Part shown: positions 1-10,240 of the stretch, piece after piece
Numbering within the stretch: position 1 is the stretch's first letter
How the letters are laid out: each line of letters opens with the position of its first letter
Source: Zetaproteobacteria bacterium
Lineage (GTDB): Bacteria; Pseudomonadota; Alphaproteobacteria; Micavibrionales; Micavibrionaceae
Length of the DNA: 39,136 nt
Direction of reading: 5' to 3'
Assembly: GCA_002747015.1 (NCBI GenBank)
Contig: NVXI01000011.1
Span: 24,081-63,216, forward strand
Notes under the pieces: generated by a model
What the model saw: only the letters and a program-made list of their open reading frames with translations
Database searches by the model: none
What the model was told of the DNA's origin: nothing
Translations under genes and position numbers: made by a program

Positions 1-200
1 GCTTTGGTTGTGAAATTATCCTCCGTACAAGTTAGACCTGATAAAAAGATGACCAAACCACCAGTACTTTTCTTTTCTGGTGGAGTAAACAAAGTAAAGC
101 GCATTGAAGTACCTGTTTTAACGCTATCGTGGCTATAATAACCCAGCGTACCGCCATGAACATATATGCTCTTTTCACATGTAATTTGTGTCCCCGCCAT
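1..200 (-). CDS. fghA: S-formylglutathione hydrolase, 5' part only (runs off the window)
   Basis: Reading the minus strand from an ATG at 200 gives an open frame of 66 codons to the window edge, starting MAGTQITCEK and ending in LSGLTCTEDNFTTKA. That last stretch is the hallmark N-terminal segment of S-formylglutathione hydrolase (esterase D, FrmB/FghA family), an alpha/beta hydrolase. The enzyme cleaves S-formylglutathione to formate and glutathione in the cytoplasm, which is the step after FrmA. The gene begins one base after the frmA stop codon, so the two are surely co-transcribed and probably translationally coupled. The catalytic Ser, Asp and His would lie beyond the window. The identification rests on the conserved motif plus the frmA neighbour and is confident despite the truncation. 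Confidence 0.9.
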   Translation of the reverse strand, partial: MAGTQITCEKSIYVHGGTLGYYSHDSVKTGTSMRFTLFTPPEKKSTGGLVIFLSGLTCTEDNFTTK

Positions 201-201
201 C

Positions 202-1323
<1,122 letters not shown>

Positions 1324-1395
1324 TTAACCTGATTATATCTATGTAATAACTACTAAATATAAGAGATGATGACCAGATCAAAATGCTCGCAAACA

Positions 1396-1415
1396 ACAAG
1401 ATATTCAGATCTTGT
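1396..1415 (-). terminator. Candidate weak terminator hairpin after the saccharopine-dehydrogenase-like gene
   Basis: A perfect 7-bp inverted repeat (ACAAGAT / ATCTTGT) with a 6-nt loop lies 9-28 bases beyond the stop codon of the minus-strand gene ending at 1424. On the minus strand the stem is followed by TGTTTG, a short T-rich run rather than a true U-tract. It also precedes the frmA promoter region, so it could insulate the two units. Low to moderate confidence because the stem is AT-rich and the T-tract is poor. Confidence 0.35.
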
Positions 1416-1423
1416 CGGAAAAG

Positions 1424-2527
1424 CTATTCCACTGTCCAGCGAATATCCAAATCACTCAACGCACCAAGATACTCATCACGTGTAATAAACCCGACACACG
1501 GATGTGCCCCAACATCTTGTAAACCACCATTTACAAGCCTTTTCGCCATTAGTATAGCCGGCATAATTGGAATATATGGCCCATCCCCTGAACGCGCGAT
1601 AAGCTCAAATGTAACCTCTTTCTCTGCGCCATCGTGCCCCTTACCAGACAATTTCATATAAAAGGCGCTATTTTGTGTGCCAAGCCAATCAAACATATAG
1701 GATGTCTTTAGCAATATTGGCGCAACGTTCTTCAAATTTTTGATAAGCCCCACCCGCACAAACCACGACAACATCCAAAGTGTCATGTGAATAAATGGTA
1801 TTTCCAGCCCCGCATAAAACCGAATGGTTTGAAGGTCTGGATATCGCCGTGGAAATAAGGATAAATCCGGCACATCACAATTCCCCAATAATCGCCAGCC
1901 CAATCCCTTAAACTTACGCACGCGCAGATTCTGCCAGCCATAGATAGTAGATTTTTCACCATCGATAAGCGTCTCAAGCCCCTTACCCGTATACCCCAAA
2001 ATCGCCGCCGTTGTGGCCAAACCACGCGCAGTCTTTTGCGCAGTCGTAATACCGTAATCAAGGGTATCCAGCGTTTCAAATTTATCTTTATAATAATCAA
2101 CCAAAGCCGAGGTGAGACACGGAACGGAGCTTGCCCCGCTAATAACCAGAACGCCGGCCTCCTCCGCCTGCGTATTCAGCGCGGTAATACCATGAACAAA
2201 GTCACGACCATCGGCCAAATCGATATAATGCGCCCCCGCATCAATACAAGCCTTCGCAACGTCATAGCCCTGCGCCTGAAATGGGCCGGAGGTATGGATA
2301 ACAATATCAGGATTAATTTCAGTCAGCGCGTCTGAAATATCGGTCGTAATATCAAGCCGCACGCATTCAACTTGATGTGCCGCCGTTATCTGATCCGCAA
2401 AGCCTCGCGCCTTCTCAAGAGAACGCCCAGCGATAATAACTTGAATATTACTCTCCCGCGCAAGCAACTTCGCAATAAAGCCCCCGAAATTCCCGTAACC
2501 ACCAATGATAAGGATGCGTTTATTCAT
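1424..2527 (-). CDS. Saccharopine dehydrogenase-like NAD(P)-binding oxidoreductase
   Basis: A 367-residue protein opening with a textbook Rossmann motif, MNKRILIIGGYGNFGGFIAKLL, followed by an IAGRS segment typical of NADP-type specificity. This is the layout of the saccharopine-dehydrogenase NADP-binding domain family. Conserved stretches such as HTSGPFQAQGYDVAKACIDAGAHYIDLADG support it. These proteins are often mis-annotated as lysine-pathway enzymes. Here the C-terminal half does not look like saccharopine reductase and the substrate is unknown. The start overlaps the stop of the upstream DUF4166 gene by 4 bases (ATGA), showing translational coupling. It is the last gene of a three-gene operon with DUF2269 and DUF4166 proteins. 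In some bacteria DUF4166 is fused to this kind of dehydrogenase (family knowledge), which supports a shared job. Confidence 0.8.
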   Translation of the reverse strand: MNKRILIIGGYGNFGGFIAKLLARESNIQVIIAGRSLEKARGFADQITAAHQVECVRLDITTDISDALTEINPDIVIHTSGPFQAQGYDVAKACIDAGAHYIDLADGRDFVHGITALNTQAEEAGVLVISGASSVPCLTSALVDYYKDKFETLDTLDYGITTAQKTARGLATTAAILGYTGKGLETLIDGEKSTIYGWQNLRVRKFKGLGWRLLGNCDVPDLSLFPRRYPDLQTIRFYAGLEIPFIHMTLWMLSWFVRVGLIKNLKNVAPILLKTSYMFDWLGTQNSAFYMKLSGKGHDGAEKEVTFELIARSGDGPYIPIMPAILMAKRLVNGGLQDVGAHPCVGFITRDEYLGALSDLDIRWTVE

Positions 2528-3129
2528 ACCCCATTACCAACCTCAAACCGTCCCTTATACTCATAGACCTTTCCCCACCATGGGTGGGTGATGTGGGTGA
2601 TCATATCGAAGGTATTATCATCAACGGCGGTTTCCTCCGCATAGCCTTTGCCCATGAACAATGTCAGCGGAACAGGGATAAAATGCCCGAACAGATGCAG
2701 CGCATAGCCGCGATGCTGTAACACCACTTTTTCTCCATCCCATAAATAGAGCATTTTCCACCCCAAGCCAAAGCGCATCACCTCTATCACTTCATTAGCT
2801 TTAATCTGCATCATACGCGAGTGAAACACATAGGGCTTCACATCCTTAAAATGAAAAATGCGCTTAAAGTGAAATTCTTTGGTCTCTTTGTCGCTCTTAA
2901 ATTCCACAGTGACGCGCACATCTTTTTCATTATGCGTTGGCACTTGCCCCATCAACCGCATAATCGGCGATAAAGATTTGAGGGGCTGCCTGCACATAAC
3001 ATCCAGCGTTCCCTCTACTGTTGTGACATCATTGGTATAAGGGCGGTTGGCATAATGTTTGCGCATCACGAGGGGCAGGTTATCCCAATCATCACCGAAT
3101 ATAGATTTAAAGATGGGTTCATCACTCAT
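2524..3129 (-). CDS. DUF4166 domain protein
   Basis: About 201 residues from MSDEPIFKSIFGDDWDNLP, matching the DUF4166 family in length and in the opening 'F..ifG.dw..Lp..mr.hy..r' pattern. No catalytic motif is evident and no signal peptide or membrane segment is seen, so it is probably a soluble cytoplasmic protein. The open frame extends further upstream (to 3201), but those residues lie inside the preceding gene. The ATG at 3129 overlaps the DUF2269 stop by 4 bases and matches the family N-terminus, so it is chosen. It overlaps the next gene (saccharopine-dehydrogenase-like) by 4 bases too. The biochemical role of DUF4166 is not established. The gene order suggests it supplies substrate binding for the neighbouring dehydrogenase, which is inference only. 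Confidence 0.8.
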   Translation of the reverse strand: MSDEPIFKSIFGDDWDNLPLVMRKHYANRPYTNDVTTVEGTLDVMCRQPLKSLSPIMRLMGQVPTHNEKDVRVTVEFKSDKETKEFHFKRIFHFKDVKPYVFHSRMMQIKANEVIEVMRFGLGWKMLYLWDGEKVVLQHRGYALHLFGHFIPVPLTLFMGKGYAEETAVDDNTFDMITHITHPWWGKVYEYKGRFEVGNGV

Positions 3130-3593
3130 ACGGGTTTCATCACCATTAAAAAAAATACAACAACCAGGCCAATAAAAGCCGGCCAACCCATTAAGAACCA
3201 AATCTTAAACAGCTGATTATAACGCAGTGGTAATTCTTCGCCGCTTTCCACACTGTGGATCAGCATTCGCTTGAGCTGTATTTGTATCCAAACAACAGGC
3301 AACCAGCACAGCCCTGCAATCATATATATGGCATATGTTATGACCAGCCACAGATCCATCCAATCATAGCCACCCTGCCAGACAAGCCAAGCCCCCGTAA
3401 CAGGCTGCATAATCACGGCAGGGAACGTAAATATATAATCAGCCAGCACAGTATTACGCGCCGCATAGAGCTTTTCATGAATATCGTTGGTGAAACATGA
3501 GCGCAGCATAAAAAACGCAATCCCAATGCCCGTGCCAAATAATATGGTCGAAGAAAGAATATGTAGCGTTTTCACGATCAAATAAACATCCAT
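3126..3593 (-). CDS. DUF2269 family integral membrane protein
   Basis: Starts MDVYLIVKTLHILSSTILFGTG at the ATG at 3593. An earlier in-frame ATG at 3620 adds nine non-conserved residues. About 155 residues with four hydrophobic spans: near 5-25, 45-70 (FTFPAVIMQPVTGAWLVW), 75-100 and 130-153. The 'KtLHil.s...fG.g' opening is characteristic of DUF2269 (predicted inner-membrane proteins). First gene of the DUF2269-DUF4166-dehydrogenase operon, with an ATGA overlap to the next gene. Function is unknown. It may anchor the two soluble partners at the inner membrane (inference). Confidence 0.8.
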   Translation of the reverse strand: MDVYLIVKTLHILSSTILFGTGIGIAFFMLRSCFTNDIHEKLYAARNTVLADYIFTFPAVIMQPVTGAWLVWQGGYDWMDLWLVITYAIYMIAGLCWLPVVWIQIQLKRMLIHSVESGEELPLRYNQLFKIWFLMGWPAFIGLVVVFFLMVMKPV

Positions 3594-3690
3594 GTAAAAC
3601 ACTCTACACACAGACATCATATATTGTTAGTGACAATAACATAAACGACATTCTGTCGCCAAACGCAGCGCCAAACAAGCCATATATTTA

Positions 3691-4866
3691 TTATATTGCC
3701 ATCGGATCTTCAAACGCAGAACCGGTAATTTGCGCACAATGTCCATTGGTTTGTGTATGAATAATAGTATTCTCACCCCGGATATTGATGTTACGCCAAT
3801 GATTACTCATATCTCGCATTGCATCAAGGATAAGTGTTCGCGCATCTCTGGATTCCAGGAAAGGATTGTGATACGTATCGAATTCATAAAATACAGCAGA
3901 AAATTCTTTTGCTACACTTTCAATATAATTTTTACACGATACAAAGTCCTTTGAACCACCAATCATAATCATTGGAAATGCTTTCGCGGCATCGGGGACA
4001 CCATCATCCATAATACGTTGACGAAGACGCTCACCTTGAATATTCGAATATAAAATTTGCCCATGTGTCGTTGCTGTCGTTTCCGCCTCAGGAATAGAGC
4101 CAACCGCTTTAGTTCTCTCTTCGTATATTTCTCTCTTCGTCGATCCTTTATTGATCGCTTTTCGGAAATTCTGTTTCAAACTCTCCATGGCTGACAATGT
4201 CCAATCTAACGGAGCATCGCCATATGCTTTTTCTGAGAACAATCGACAATACGTAGAATAAACAGCATTTAAAACCGGTTTGGATCGATACGGAGATGAA
4301 AAATGAGGGGCAATTAAAACAGATCCAGCATAATTTTTTAGAATATTTTGGGCAAAATCTTTATCAAGCATATTCGCGACAAAAGCCCTCCCCCCAAGAG
4401 AGTGCCCAAAAATATGATTTGGAATACCCGGCTTTAACCCGCTCGGTGGTGGATCATCTTTTAATACCGCGGCCACGATTCTCTTATTATCTTCTAAATA
4501 CCCAAGGCCTTTTCCAGGATCAGGCAATATAATGATATCAATCTCAATACCAACGCGCTGTAACGCCCTTAACTGCGGCGTATTATAATCTATTGCATTC
4601 GCTTTGAACCCACTAATAAATGTAATTTTAGAGCGCGGTTCACCATGGGCATGGGCCCGGACCAATCCAGTGTGTATATCTGCGGGAGCATAATCTATAA
4701 ACTCCCAACTATCAGGTAAATGCACAGGTAAGGGACAAGATGTTTGATAGTCAGGCGACGGAGAATCCGCAGAATGCATTGCACCTTGCCATGACTTCAT
4801 ACTTCCCTGATCAGAATCTTTTAACATTATCCACCCGATTATATACTTTTTTATTATTTTTAGCAT
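3691..4866 (-). CDS. Alpha/beta hydrolase (lysophospholipase-like serine hydrolase)
   Basis: A 391-residue protein with the nucleophile elbow GHSLGG around Ser156 (from the 4866 start). A plausible acid is Asp307 in MIMIGGSKDFVS and a plausible histidine is His333 in FDTYHNPF, in the correct order for an alpha/beta hydrolase triad. An oxyanion-side strand ITFISGFKANAIDY precedes the elbow. The arrangement resembles lysophospholipase/monoacylglycerol-lipase types, but the substrate cannot be assigned. The start is uncertain: ATG 4866 gives a basic-hydrophobic leader MLKIIKKYIIGWI that might be a weak membrane anchor, while ATG 4827 (MLKDSDQ) gives a soluble protein. It lies 43 bases after cysN on the same strand and could be read through from the cys operon, although it has no evident sulfur role. 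Confidence 0.75.
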   Translation of the reverse strand: MLKIIKKYIIGWIMLKDSDQGSMKSWQGAMHSADSPSPDYQTSCPLPVHLPDSWEFIDYAPADIHTGLVRAHAHGEPRSKITFISGFKANAIDYNTPQLRALQRVGIEIDIIILPDPGKGLGYLEDNKRIVAAVLKDDPPPSGLKPGIPNHIFGHSLGGRAFVANMLDKDFAQNILKNYAGSVLIAPHFSSPYRSKPVLNAVYSTYCRLFSEKAYGDAPLDWTLSAMESLKQNFRKAINKGSTKREIYEERTKAVGSIPEAETTATTHGQILYSNIQGERLRQRIMDDGVPDAAKAFPMIMIGGSKDFVSCKNYIESVAKEFSAVFYEFDTYHNPFLESRDARTLILDAMRDMSNHWRNINIRGENTIIHTQTNGHCAQITGSAFEDPMAI

Positions 4867-4909
4867 ATAAACAAGATGTTTTGCAAAATTTAGTTCTAAA
4901 TACAGCTAT

Positions 4910-6124
4910 TTATATAGAGCTGGAACCTTGATATTGCGGTGGAATAATATGATCAACCGTCCCTACTCCTGCTACGCGCTCCGTGTATGGATCGGTTAGG
5001 ATAAATAATCCAGTATGCGGGTTTTCATCAAACGGATCCATGGCGATTGGCCGTGACAAATAAACAAGACCAGTTTTTAAAATACCATTATCACCATCTA
5101 TCGTTACTTGAGCTTGCGTCTCCGTATGATACATTTTGATCATACCTTGAAATGCTTGCTTGCCCTCAAACTTCTTATCAATCCATAGAATATCGGCATA
5201 AAAAGCTTCGGCAGATGTTCCAAGATTGTCAGGTTTTGCCAACACAGAACCACGTGAAAGATCAATATCCTCTGCGATGCTTATCGCTATGGCATGCCTT
5301 TTATCGGCCTGTTTAACAGATTTTCCGCTATGATAAATTCCGGTAACGGTCACTTCCTGCTCGGTCTCTATAGAGGTCAACAAATCACCTACTTTAAGAG
5401 ATTTACCATGCAAAGTACCGCCATACCAACGCTCACCCGCTGCGTCCTTAATCACATGCTGAATAGGTAATCTAAAGTGCTTATTATTAAGGGTATGCTG
5501 ATCCGCTTGTTTAAGGAAATCCAGAATAGTTGGCCCCTGATACCATGGGGTATTCTCACTCTTAGATACAATATTATCGCCTAACAACGCGCTAACCGGT
5601 ACAAATTCGATTTTGCAATCAGTGCTATTATCACCAAATTCTCTTAGGTAATCTTCTTTAATTTTATTATATTTATCTTCGCTGTAATCAATTGCGTCCA
5701 TCTTGTTGATCGCAACCAAAAACTGTCGCACACCAAAGAACTTGGCAATTTTACTATACTCAACCGTTTGTAAGCGCACGCCATGAATGGCATCAACCAA
5801 GATAACGGCTATATCAGATGTTACAGCGGCCACCGCCATATTACGCATATATTCAAGATGACCCGGAGTATCAGCAATGCGATAGCGACGATCTTCATAG
5901 CGGAAATAACGATGCGCAACGTCAATTGTTATGCCTTGCCTACGCTCATCCTCTAAACCATCTGTGAACAGAGAATAATCAATTTTGCCATCTTCATCTT
6001 TTGCCGCCTCAATGTGATCATCGGGTATCACATCAATATCATACAAAAGTCGACCAATAAGCGTTGATTTACCATCGTCCACATGCCCGCAAGTTAAAAA
6101 ATTTATTGTCTTATAATCTTTCAT
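4910..6124 (-). CDS. cysN: Sulfate adenylyltransferase subunit 1 (GTPase, CysN)
   Basis: The regulatory GTPase of ATP sulfurylase: GTP hydrolysis drives formation of adenosine 5'-phosphosulfate (APS) from ATP and sulfate by CysD. The 404 residues show an EF-Tu-like G domain with P-loop GHVDDGKS (13-20), the RRQGITID switch, DTPGH and NKMD, followed by two beta-barrel domains. It ends after the barrels (VAGVGTVDHIIPPQYQ) with no APS kinase domain. Many alphaproteobacterial homologues are CysN-CysC fusions of more than 600 residues. The absence fits with CysH here being an APS reductase. Last gene of the cysGHJIDN operon, one base downstream of cysD. Confidence 0.95.
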   Translation of the reverse strand: MKDYKTINFLTCGHVDDGKSTLIGRLLYDIDVIPDDHIEAAKDEDGKIDYSLFTDGLEDERRQGITIDVAHRYFRYEDRRYRIADTPGHLEYMRNMAVAAVTSDIAVILVDAIHGVRLQTVEYSKIAKFFGVRQFLVAINKMDAIDYSEDKYNKIKEDYLREFGDNSTDCKIEFVPVSALLGDNIVSKSENTPWYQGPTILDFLKQADQHTLNNKHFRLPIQHVIKDAAGERWYGGTLHGKSLKVGDLLTSIETEQEVTVTGIYHSGKSVKQADKRHAIAISIAEDIDLSRGSVLAKPDNLGTSAEAFYADILWIDKKFEGKQAFQGMIKMYHTETQAQVTIDGDNGILKTGLVYLSRPIAMDPFDENPHTGLFILTDPYTERVAGVGTVDHIIPPQYQGSSSI

Positions 6125-6125
6125 T

Positions 6126-7034
6126 CTAAAAATATCCCATTTTCTTTTTTTGCTCCATTGAGGAAGCAGAATCCTTGTCGATTAGGCGCCCTTGCCGCTC
6201 AGAATCTTTGCTTTGACGAAGCTCTTCAACTATTTCTTCCAAGGTCTCCGCATCTGAAGGCATAGCCGCAGTTAACGGATAACAACCCAGCGTACGGAAC
6301 CTTACTTTTCTCATTTGAATTTCACTTTTATCTTCAATAGGTAAGCGGTCATCATCAACGCGGATCAGCATTCCATCACGCTCTACAACGGGTTGCTCTT
6401 TGGCGAAATACAAAGAAACCAGCTCAATCTCCTCATGCAGAATATATTCCCATATATCTTGTTCAGTCCAGTTAGATAGCGGCGAGACGCGAGAGCTAAA
6501 CCCTTGCGGTAAACGCGTATTAAACAGCCAACCAAATTCAGGTTGTTGGTTCTTTGGATCCCAAGCATGAAAGCGATTACGAGTTGAAAAAATCCGCTCT
6601 TTAGCTCTAGATTTTTCCTCATCGCGGCGCGCACCAATTAGAATATAATCAAATTTATATTTATCAAGAACCTGCTTCAAACCATCCGTTTTCATTACAT
6701 TTGTGTAATGCTTGCTTCCATGATCAAACGGATTTATACCCTCATCGACCCCGTCTTGATTGGTATGAACTATAAGCTGCAAGCCATGTTTTTCCGCTAT
6801 GTTATCGCGAAATTCAATCATCTCTTTGAATTTCCATGTTGTATCAACATGTAAAAGCGGCACTGGCGGCGTTGCCGGAGCGAAAGCTTTTAACAATAGA
6901 TGAAGCAATACGCTAGAATCTTTACCGATCGAGTAAAGCAATACCGGATCTTCTGCGACTGCGATCGCTTCACGGATAATGAAAATCGCTTCATCTTCCA
7001 GCTCTTGTAGATAATTGGGAAGTGAATTACTCAT
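6126..7034 (-). CDS. cysD: Sulfate adenylyltransferase subunit 2 (CysD)
   Basis: The catalytic subunit of ATP sulfurylase, which makes APS and pyrophosphate from ATP and sulfate with CysN. The 302 residues match the family length. The N-type PP-loop is [13 protein letters not shown] (about 34-46), where ATP is bound, and the family C-terminus EQKKKMGYF is present. ATG at 7034 overlaps the cysI stop by 4 bases (ATGA), so translation is coupled. It ends one base before the cysN start. Cytoplasmic. Confidence 0.96.
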   Translation of the reverse strand: MSNSLPNYLQELEDEAIFIIREAIAVAEDPVLLYSIGKDSSVLLHLLLKAFAPATPPVPLLHVDTTWKFKEMIEFRDNIAEKHGLQLIVHTNQDGVDEGINPFDHGSKHYTNVMKTDGLKQVLDKYKFDYILIGARRDEEKSRAKERIFSTRNRFHAWDPKNQQPEFGWLFNTRLPQGFSSRVSPLSNWTEQDIWEYILHEEIELVSLYFAKEQPVVERDGMLIRVDDDRLPIEDKSEIQMRKVRFRTLGCYPLTAAMPSDAETLEEIVEELRQSKDSERQGRLIDKDSASSMEQKKKMGYF

Positions 7035-8725
7035 GCGTTAATCTCCTGATTAGAGCCTATAAAAATCTGCCCTTTAAAATGGGTACGATGAATATAATCT
7101 CCAAAACGCTCACCCTCTGAGCGTTTACCCACAAATTCACCAAATAAAGTATCTAGCGTCTCCAGAATTTCTACCTCGTCCGCCTCCTCTGTATAAACTT
7201 GATTTAGACGCTCACCTTCGTAATCCCCACCCAAACGCAATGCATATTTACCGGCGGCTTTACCAACAAACCCAATCTCCGCCAAATACGGACGACCACA
7301 ACCATTTGGGCATCCAGTCATACGAATAGTAATCGGAGTTTCCTTCAAACCATGCTTATCCTGTAAAGCATCTATCTTTGTAATAAGCTCAGGTAGATAA
7401 CGCTGCCCTTCTGCCAAGGCTAATGGGCAAGTTGGCATTGCAACACAGGCAATCGCCTCTTTACGAGATTTTGAATATTGATCATGGATAATGCCATGTT
7501 TCAAAAGAATGGCATCAAGCGTATCTTTATCTTTTGCATCAACATAAGTTAGCATCATATTCTGATTACCGGTAAAACGTATTCCGCATTTATCGGTTTC
7601 TGCGACTTCAAGTAAGGCAGATTTAATGTTGTAACCATCTATATCCCGCACCAAGCCATTCTCAACAAAAATGCCGTAATGCCATTTACCTTGATAATCC
7701 TCAACCCAACCGAAAGCATCGCCGCGATAGTCAAACTCATACGGTTTGGCTTCTTCAAGCTTGAATTCACAACGCTTTTCAATCTCTTCCTTAAACCATT
7801 CGACACCCAATTTATCGACCGTATATTTTAGGCGTGATAGTTTACGATCTTCACGATTGCCGTGATCACGCTGGATCGCGATAATCTGCCAAAGCGTATC
7901 CAAAGTCTTGTCTTTAGGGATAAATCCGATCATTGTGCCGCGGCGCGGATATGTTGCATTATTCCCATGAGTAGCACCAAGTCCGCCACCGATAGCAATA
8001 TTAAACCCAAGAAATTCTTCGCCCTCACCAATTGCAATAAGACCAATATCATTTGCAAACACATCATTTTCATTATGCGGAGGCACAGCAATTGCGATTT
8101 TAAACTTACGCGGCAAATAATGGTCTTTATAAAGCGGATCTTCCTCCGCTGGCGCGCCTTCCGCTAATTTCTTACCGTCCAGCCAAACCTCACGAAACGC
8201 TCCCGTTTTTGGCAAAAGGTGAAGACTTATTTTGTCTGCATATTCAAACATTTCTGCGTGATATGGTACAAGCGCCGGATTTGCACCGCACATAACATTC
8301 CTATTTACGTCTCCGCACGCGGCAATACTATCCAAACCAAGAACATCAAAGTCCTTCATCGTCGGCTTCATACGCGCCTTAACAATGCCGTGAAATTGTA
8401 TGGTTTGGCGTGTTGTAATCTTGATAATACCGGTAGCATTCTTATCACAGCTTTCTTGAAGCTTAAGCCATTGATGCGCAGTGAGATCACCACCAGATAT
8501 ACGCAAACGGATCATATACGAATACGCCCATTCCAACTTCTTACGCTCCCGCTCTGCGCGGCGATCACGGTCATCTTGCTGGTAAGAGCCATGGAATTTA
8601 ACTAACTGCTGCTCTTCTTCGTTTAGCGCGCCAGTAATTTGATTGGCTATACCCTCGGACAATGTCCCTCGCAGGCCACGGCTTCCTGTCTTCATACCTT
8701 CATTGGCTGATAATTTATCACTCAT
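7031..8725 (-). CDS. cysI: Assimilatory sulfite reductase hemoprotein beta subunit (CysI)
   Basis: Six-electron reduction of sulfite to sulfide using siroheme coupled to a [4Fe-4S] cluster, with electrons from CysJ. The 564 residues match CysI. The cluster and siroheme cysteines appear as C-x5-C (Cys427, Cys433 in [10 protein letters not shown]) and C-x3-C (Cys472, Cys476 in [10 protein letters not shown]). The N-terminal [10 protein letters not shown] segment is the conserved siroheme and substrate side. Fourteen bases after cysJ and overlapping cysD by 4, so it is inside the operon. The enzyme depends on siroheme made by the first gene of the operon, cysG. Cytoplasmic. Confidence 0.97.
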   Translation of the reverse strand: MSDKLSANEGMKTGSRGLRGTLSEGIANQITGALNEEEQQLVKFHGSYQQDDRDRRAERERKKLEWAYSYMIRLRISGGDLTAHQWLKLQESCDKNATGIIKITTRQTIQFHGIVKARMKPTMKDFDVLGLDSIAACGDVNRNVMCGANPALVPYHAEMFEYADKISLHLLPKTGAFREVWLDGKKLAEGAPAEEDPLYKDHYLPRKFKIAIAVPPHNENDVFANDIGLIAIGEGEEFLGFNIAIGGGLGATHGNNATYPRRGTMIGFIPKDKTLDTLWQIIAIQRDHGNREDRKLSRLKYTVDKLGVEWFKEEIEKRCEFKLEEAKPYEFDYRGDAFGWVEDYQGKWHYGIFVENGLVRDIDGYNIKSALLEVAETDKCGIRFTGNQNMMLTYVDAKDKDTLDAILLKHGIIHDQYSKSRKEAIACVAMPTCPLALAEGQRYLPELITKIDALQDKHGLKETPITIRMTGCPNGCGRPYLAEIGFVGKAAGKYALRLGGDYEGERLNQVYTEEADEVEILETLDTLFGEFVGKRSEGERFGDYIHRTHFKGQIFIGSNQEINA

Positions 8726-8739
8726 AATTATATCCTTAA

Positions 8740-10224
8740 TTAATAAACGTCTTTTAAGTAGAGACCTTGCTCTTCCATATCCGCGAGATAATCTTCTGCC
8801 TGCTCCGCGCTCAAAGATTTTTTCTCCGCAATAATTTTAATCAGTGTTTGCTCCACATCCTTGCTCATCGGATCTTTTGCACCACAGACATAAATCGCCG
8901 CACCACTTTCCAACCAGCGCATAAGCTCGTCCGCATTTTCTCTCAAACGATCTTGCACATAAATTTTATGATCCTGATCACGGGAAAATGCCAAATCAAG
9001 ACGGTCCAACGTTTCTATGGCTAGGTGTTCTTGCCATTCGGCTTGATAAAGGAAATCACAATGCGCGTGCTGATCACCAAATATTAGCCAATTACGCCCA
9101 GAAGCACTGCGTTCCGAACGCTCATAAATAAAGGAACGAAATGGCGCAATACCAGTTCCAGGGCCAATCATAATCGCATCTTGATCATCCGCAGGCAGGT
9201 TGAATAATTGGTTCTGGCTAATATAAAATTCAATTTCATCACCTTCTTGAATCTTGGCCAAAAACCCAGAAGTCAAACCATGACCGATACTACCGTCCTC
9301 ATTCTCATGGCTAGTAAGGGAAACCGTTAAATGCACTTCGCCCTCATGCAAAGAAGGAGAAGACGCAATTGAATACAAACGAGGTGTTAAATCATCGCCC
9401 GCTACTTCAGAGGGCAGGATAATTCCAATTGCATCCCCCGGCGTATAGATCACATCATCGTCATATGAAATTTCAATATGATAGGTTTCTTTCTTTGAAC
9501 CACGATCATTCAAGTTAACAATATCTGTAACTTTTCCTTTAATCGGCTCTAGTCGTGTATAGCCTTTGCCAATGCGGACTTCTGATACTTCGCCCAAAGA
9601 TAAACTGTCCGAAGGAGACTCACTCGTACCCCCTGTAATTTCATTAAGATTTGCTACCGTTTCTTCAATCCATTTAGAGGTATGAGAAGCATAATCAACA
9701 TCCAGAAGTTTAATCTCCTGATATGATTTTGCGCCCAAACGCTTTAGCTCTTTATCTATCGTTACCGCTGCGCCGCAAAATATTTCATAGCTGCTATCAC
9801 CAAGCCCTAACACAGCATAAGTTAGATGACCTAACAAACCATCCGGTGCACCTTCCATTAGGCCAAAGAACTTTTCTGCCGTTTCTGGCGGGGTTCCTTC
9901 ACCATGTGTACTCACCAAAAAGATTGCGAATTCATCCTTTTTCATATCTTCTGGTTTCACACGATTAACGACCGAGCTTTTAACTTTAAAACCTGCCCCT
10001 TTTAGAGCCTTCATCACATTCAAAGATAGAGCTTTTGAATTTCCTGTCTCAGTTGCGTAGTAAACATTAACTTTCGGCTTATTGGCCTGCGTAGAGCTCG
10101 CTCCGACTGTAGAAACTCCGCCATCCGCAGCTCCTTGAAGATAGCCGGATAGCCACAAAGTCTGATCACGGTTTAAACTCGCCTGCAAGGTTTCCAGGAT
10201 TTTTTTCTGATCTGAATTAAGCAT
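8740..10224 (-). CDS. cysJ: Sulfite reductase flavoprotein alpha subunit (CysJ), compact form without connecting domain
   Basis: NADPH-dependent diflavin reductase passing electrons FAD to FMN to CysI. The 494 residues contain a flavodoxin domain (VNVYYATETGNSKALS from about 53, STHGEGTPPE, VLGLGDSSYEIFC), then the FAD barrel and NADPH domain (MIGPGTGIAPFRSFI, AIYVCGAKDPM, C-terminal LKDVY with a terminal aromatic residue). E. coli CysJ has about 600 residues (family knowledge). The roughly 100-residue helical connecting domain normally lying between 'YtPGDalGi' and 'RLYSIASS' is missing: here PGDAIGIILPSEVAGDDL runs straight into TPRLYSIASS. The frame is intact, so this looks like a natural compact variant and not a broken gene. 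It lies between cysH and cysI in the operon. Confidence 0.9.
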   Translation of the reverse strand: MLNSDQKKILETLQASLNRDQTLWLSGYLQGAADGGVSTVGASSTQANKPKVNVYYATETGNSKALSLNVMKALKGAGFKVKSSVVNRVKPEDMKKDEFAIFLVSTHGEGTPPETAEKFFGLMEGAPDGLLGHLTYAVLGLGDSSYEIFCGAAVTIDKELKRLGAKSYQEIKLLDVDYASHTSKWIEETVANLNEITGGTSESPSDSLSLGEVSEVRIGKGYTRLEPIKGKVTDIVNLNDRGSKKETYHIEISYDDDVIYTPGDAIGIILPSEVAGDDLTPRLYSIASSPSLHEGEVHLTVSLTSHENEDGSIGHGLTSGFLAKIQEGDEIEFYISQNQLFNLPADDQDAIMIGPGTGIAPFRSFIYERSERSASGRNWLIFGDQHAHCDFLYQAEWQEHLAIETLDRLDLAFSRDQDHKIYVQDRLRENADELMRWLESGAAIYVCGAKDPMSKDVEQTLIKIIAEKKSLSAEQAEDYLADMEEQGLYLKDVY

Positions 10225-10240
10225 TTAAATTATATTTTCC

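Noticed and set aside
3130..3201. Longer N-terminus for the DUF4166 gene
   Set aside because: The extra residues lie in the 3' end of the DUF2269 gene. The ATG at 3129 overlaps that stop by ATGA and matches the family start.
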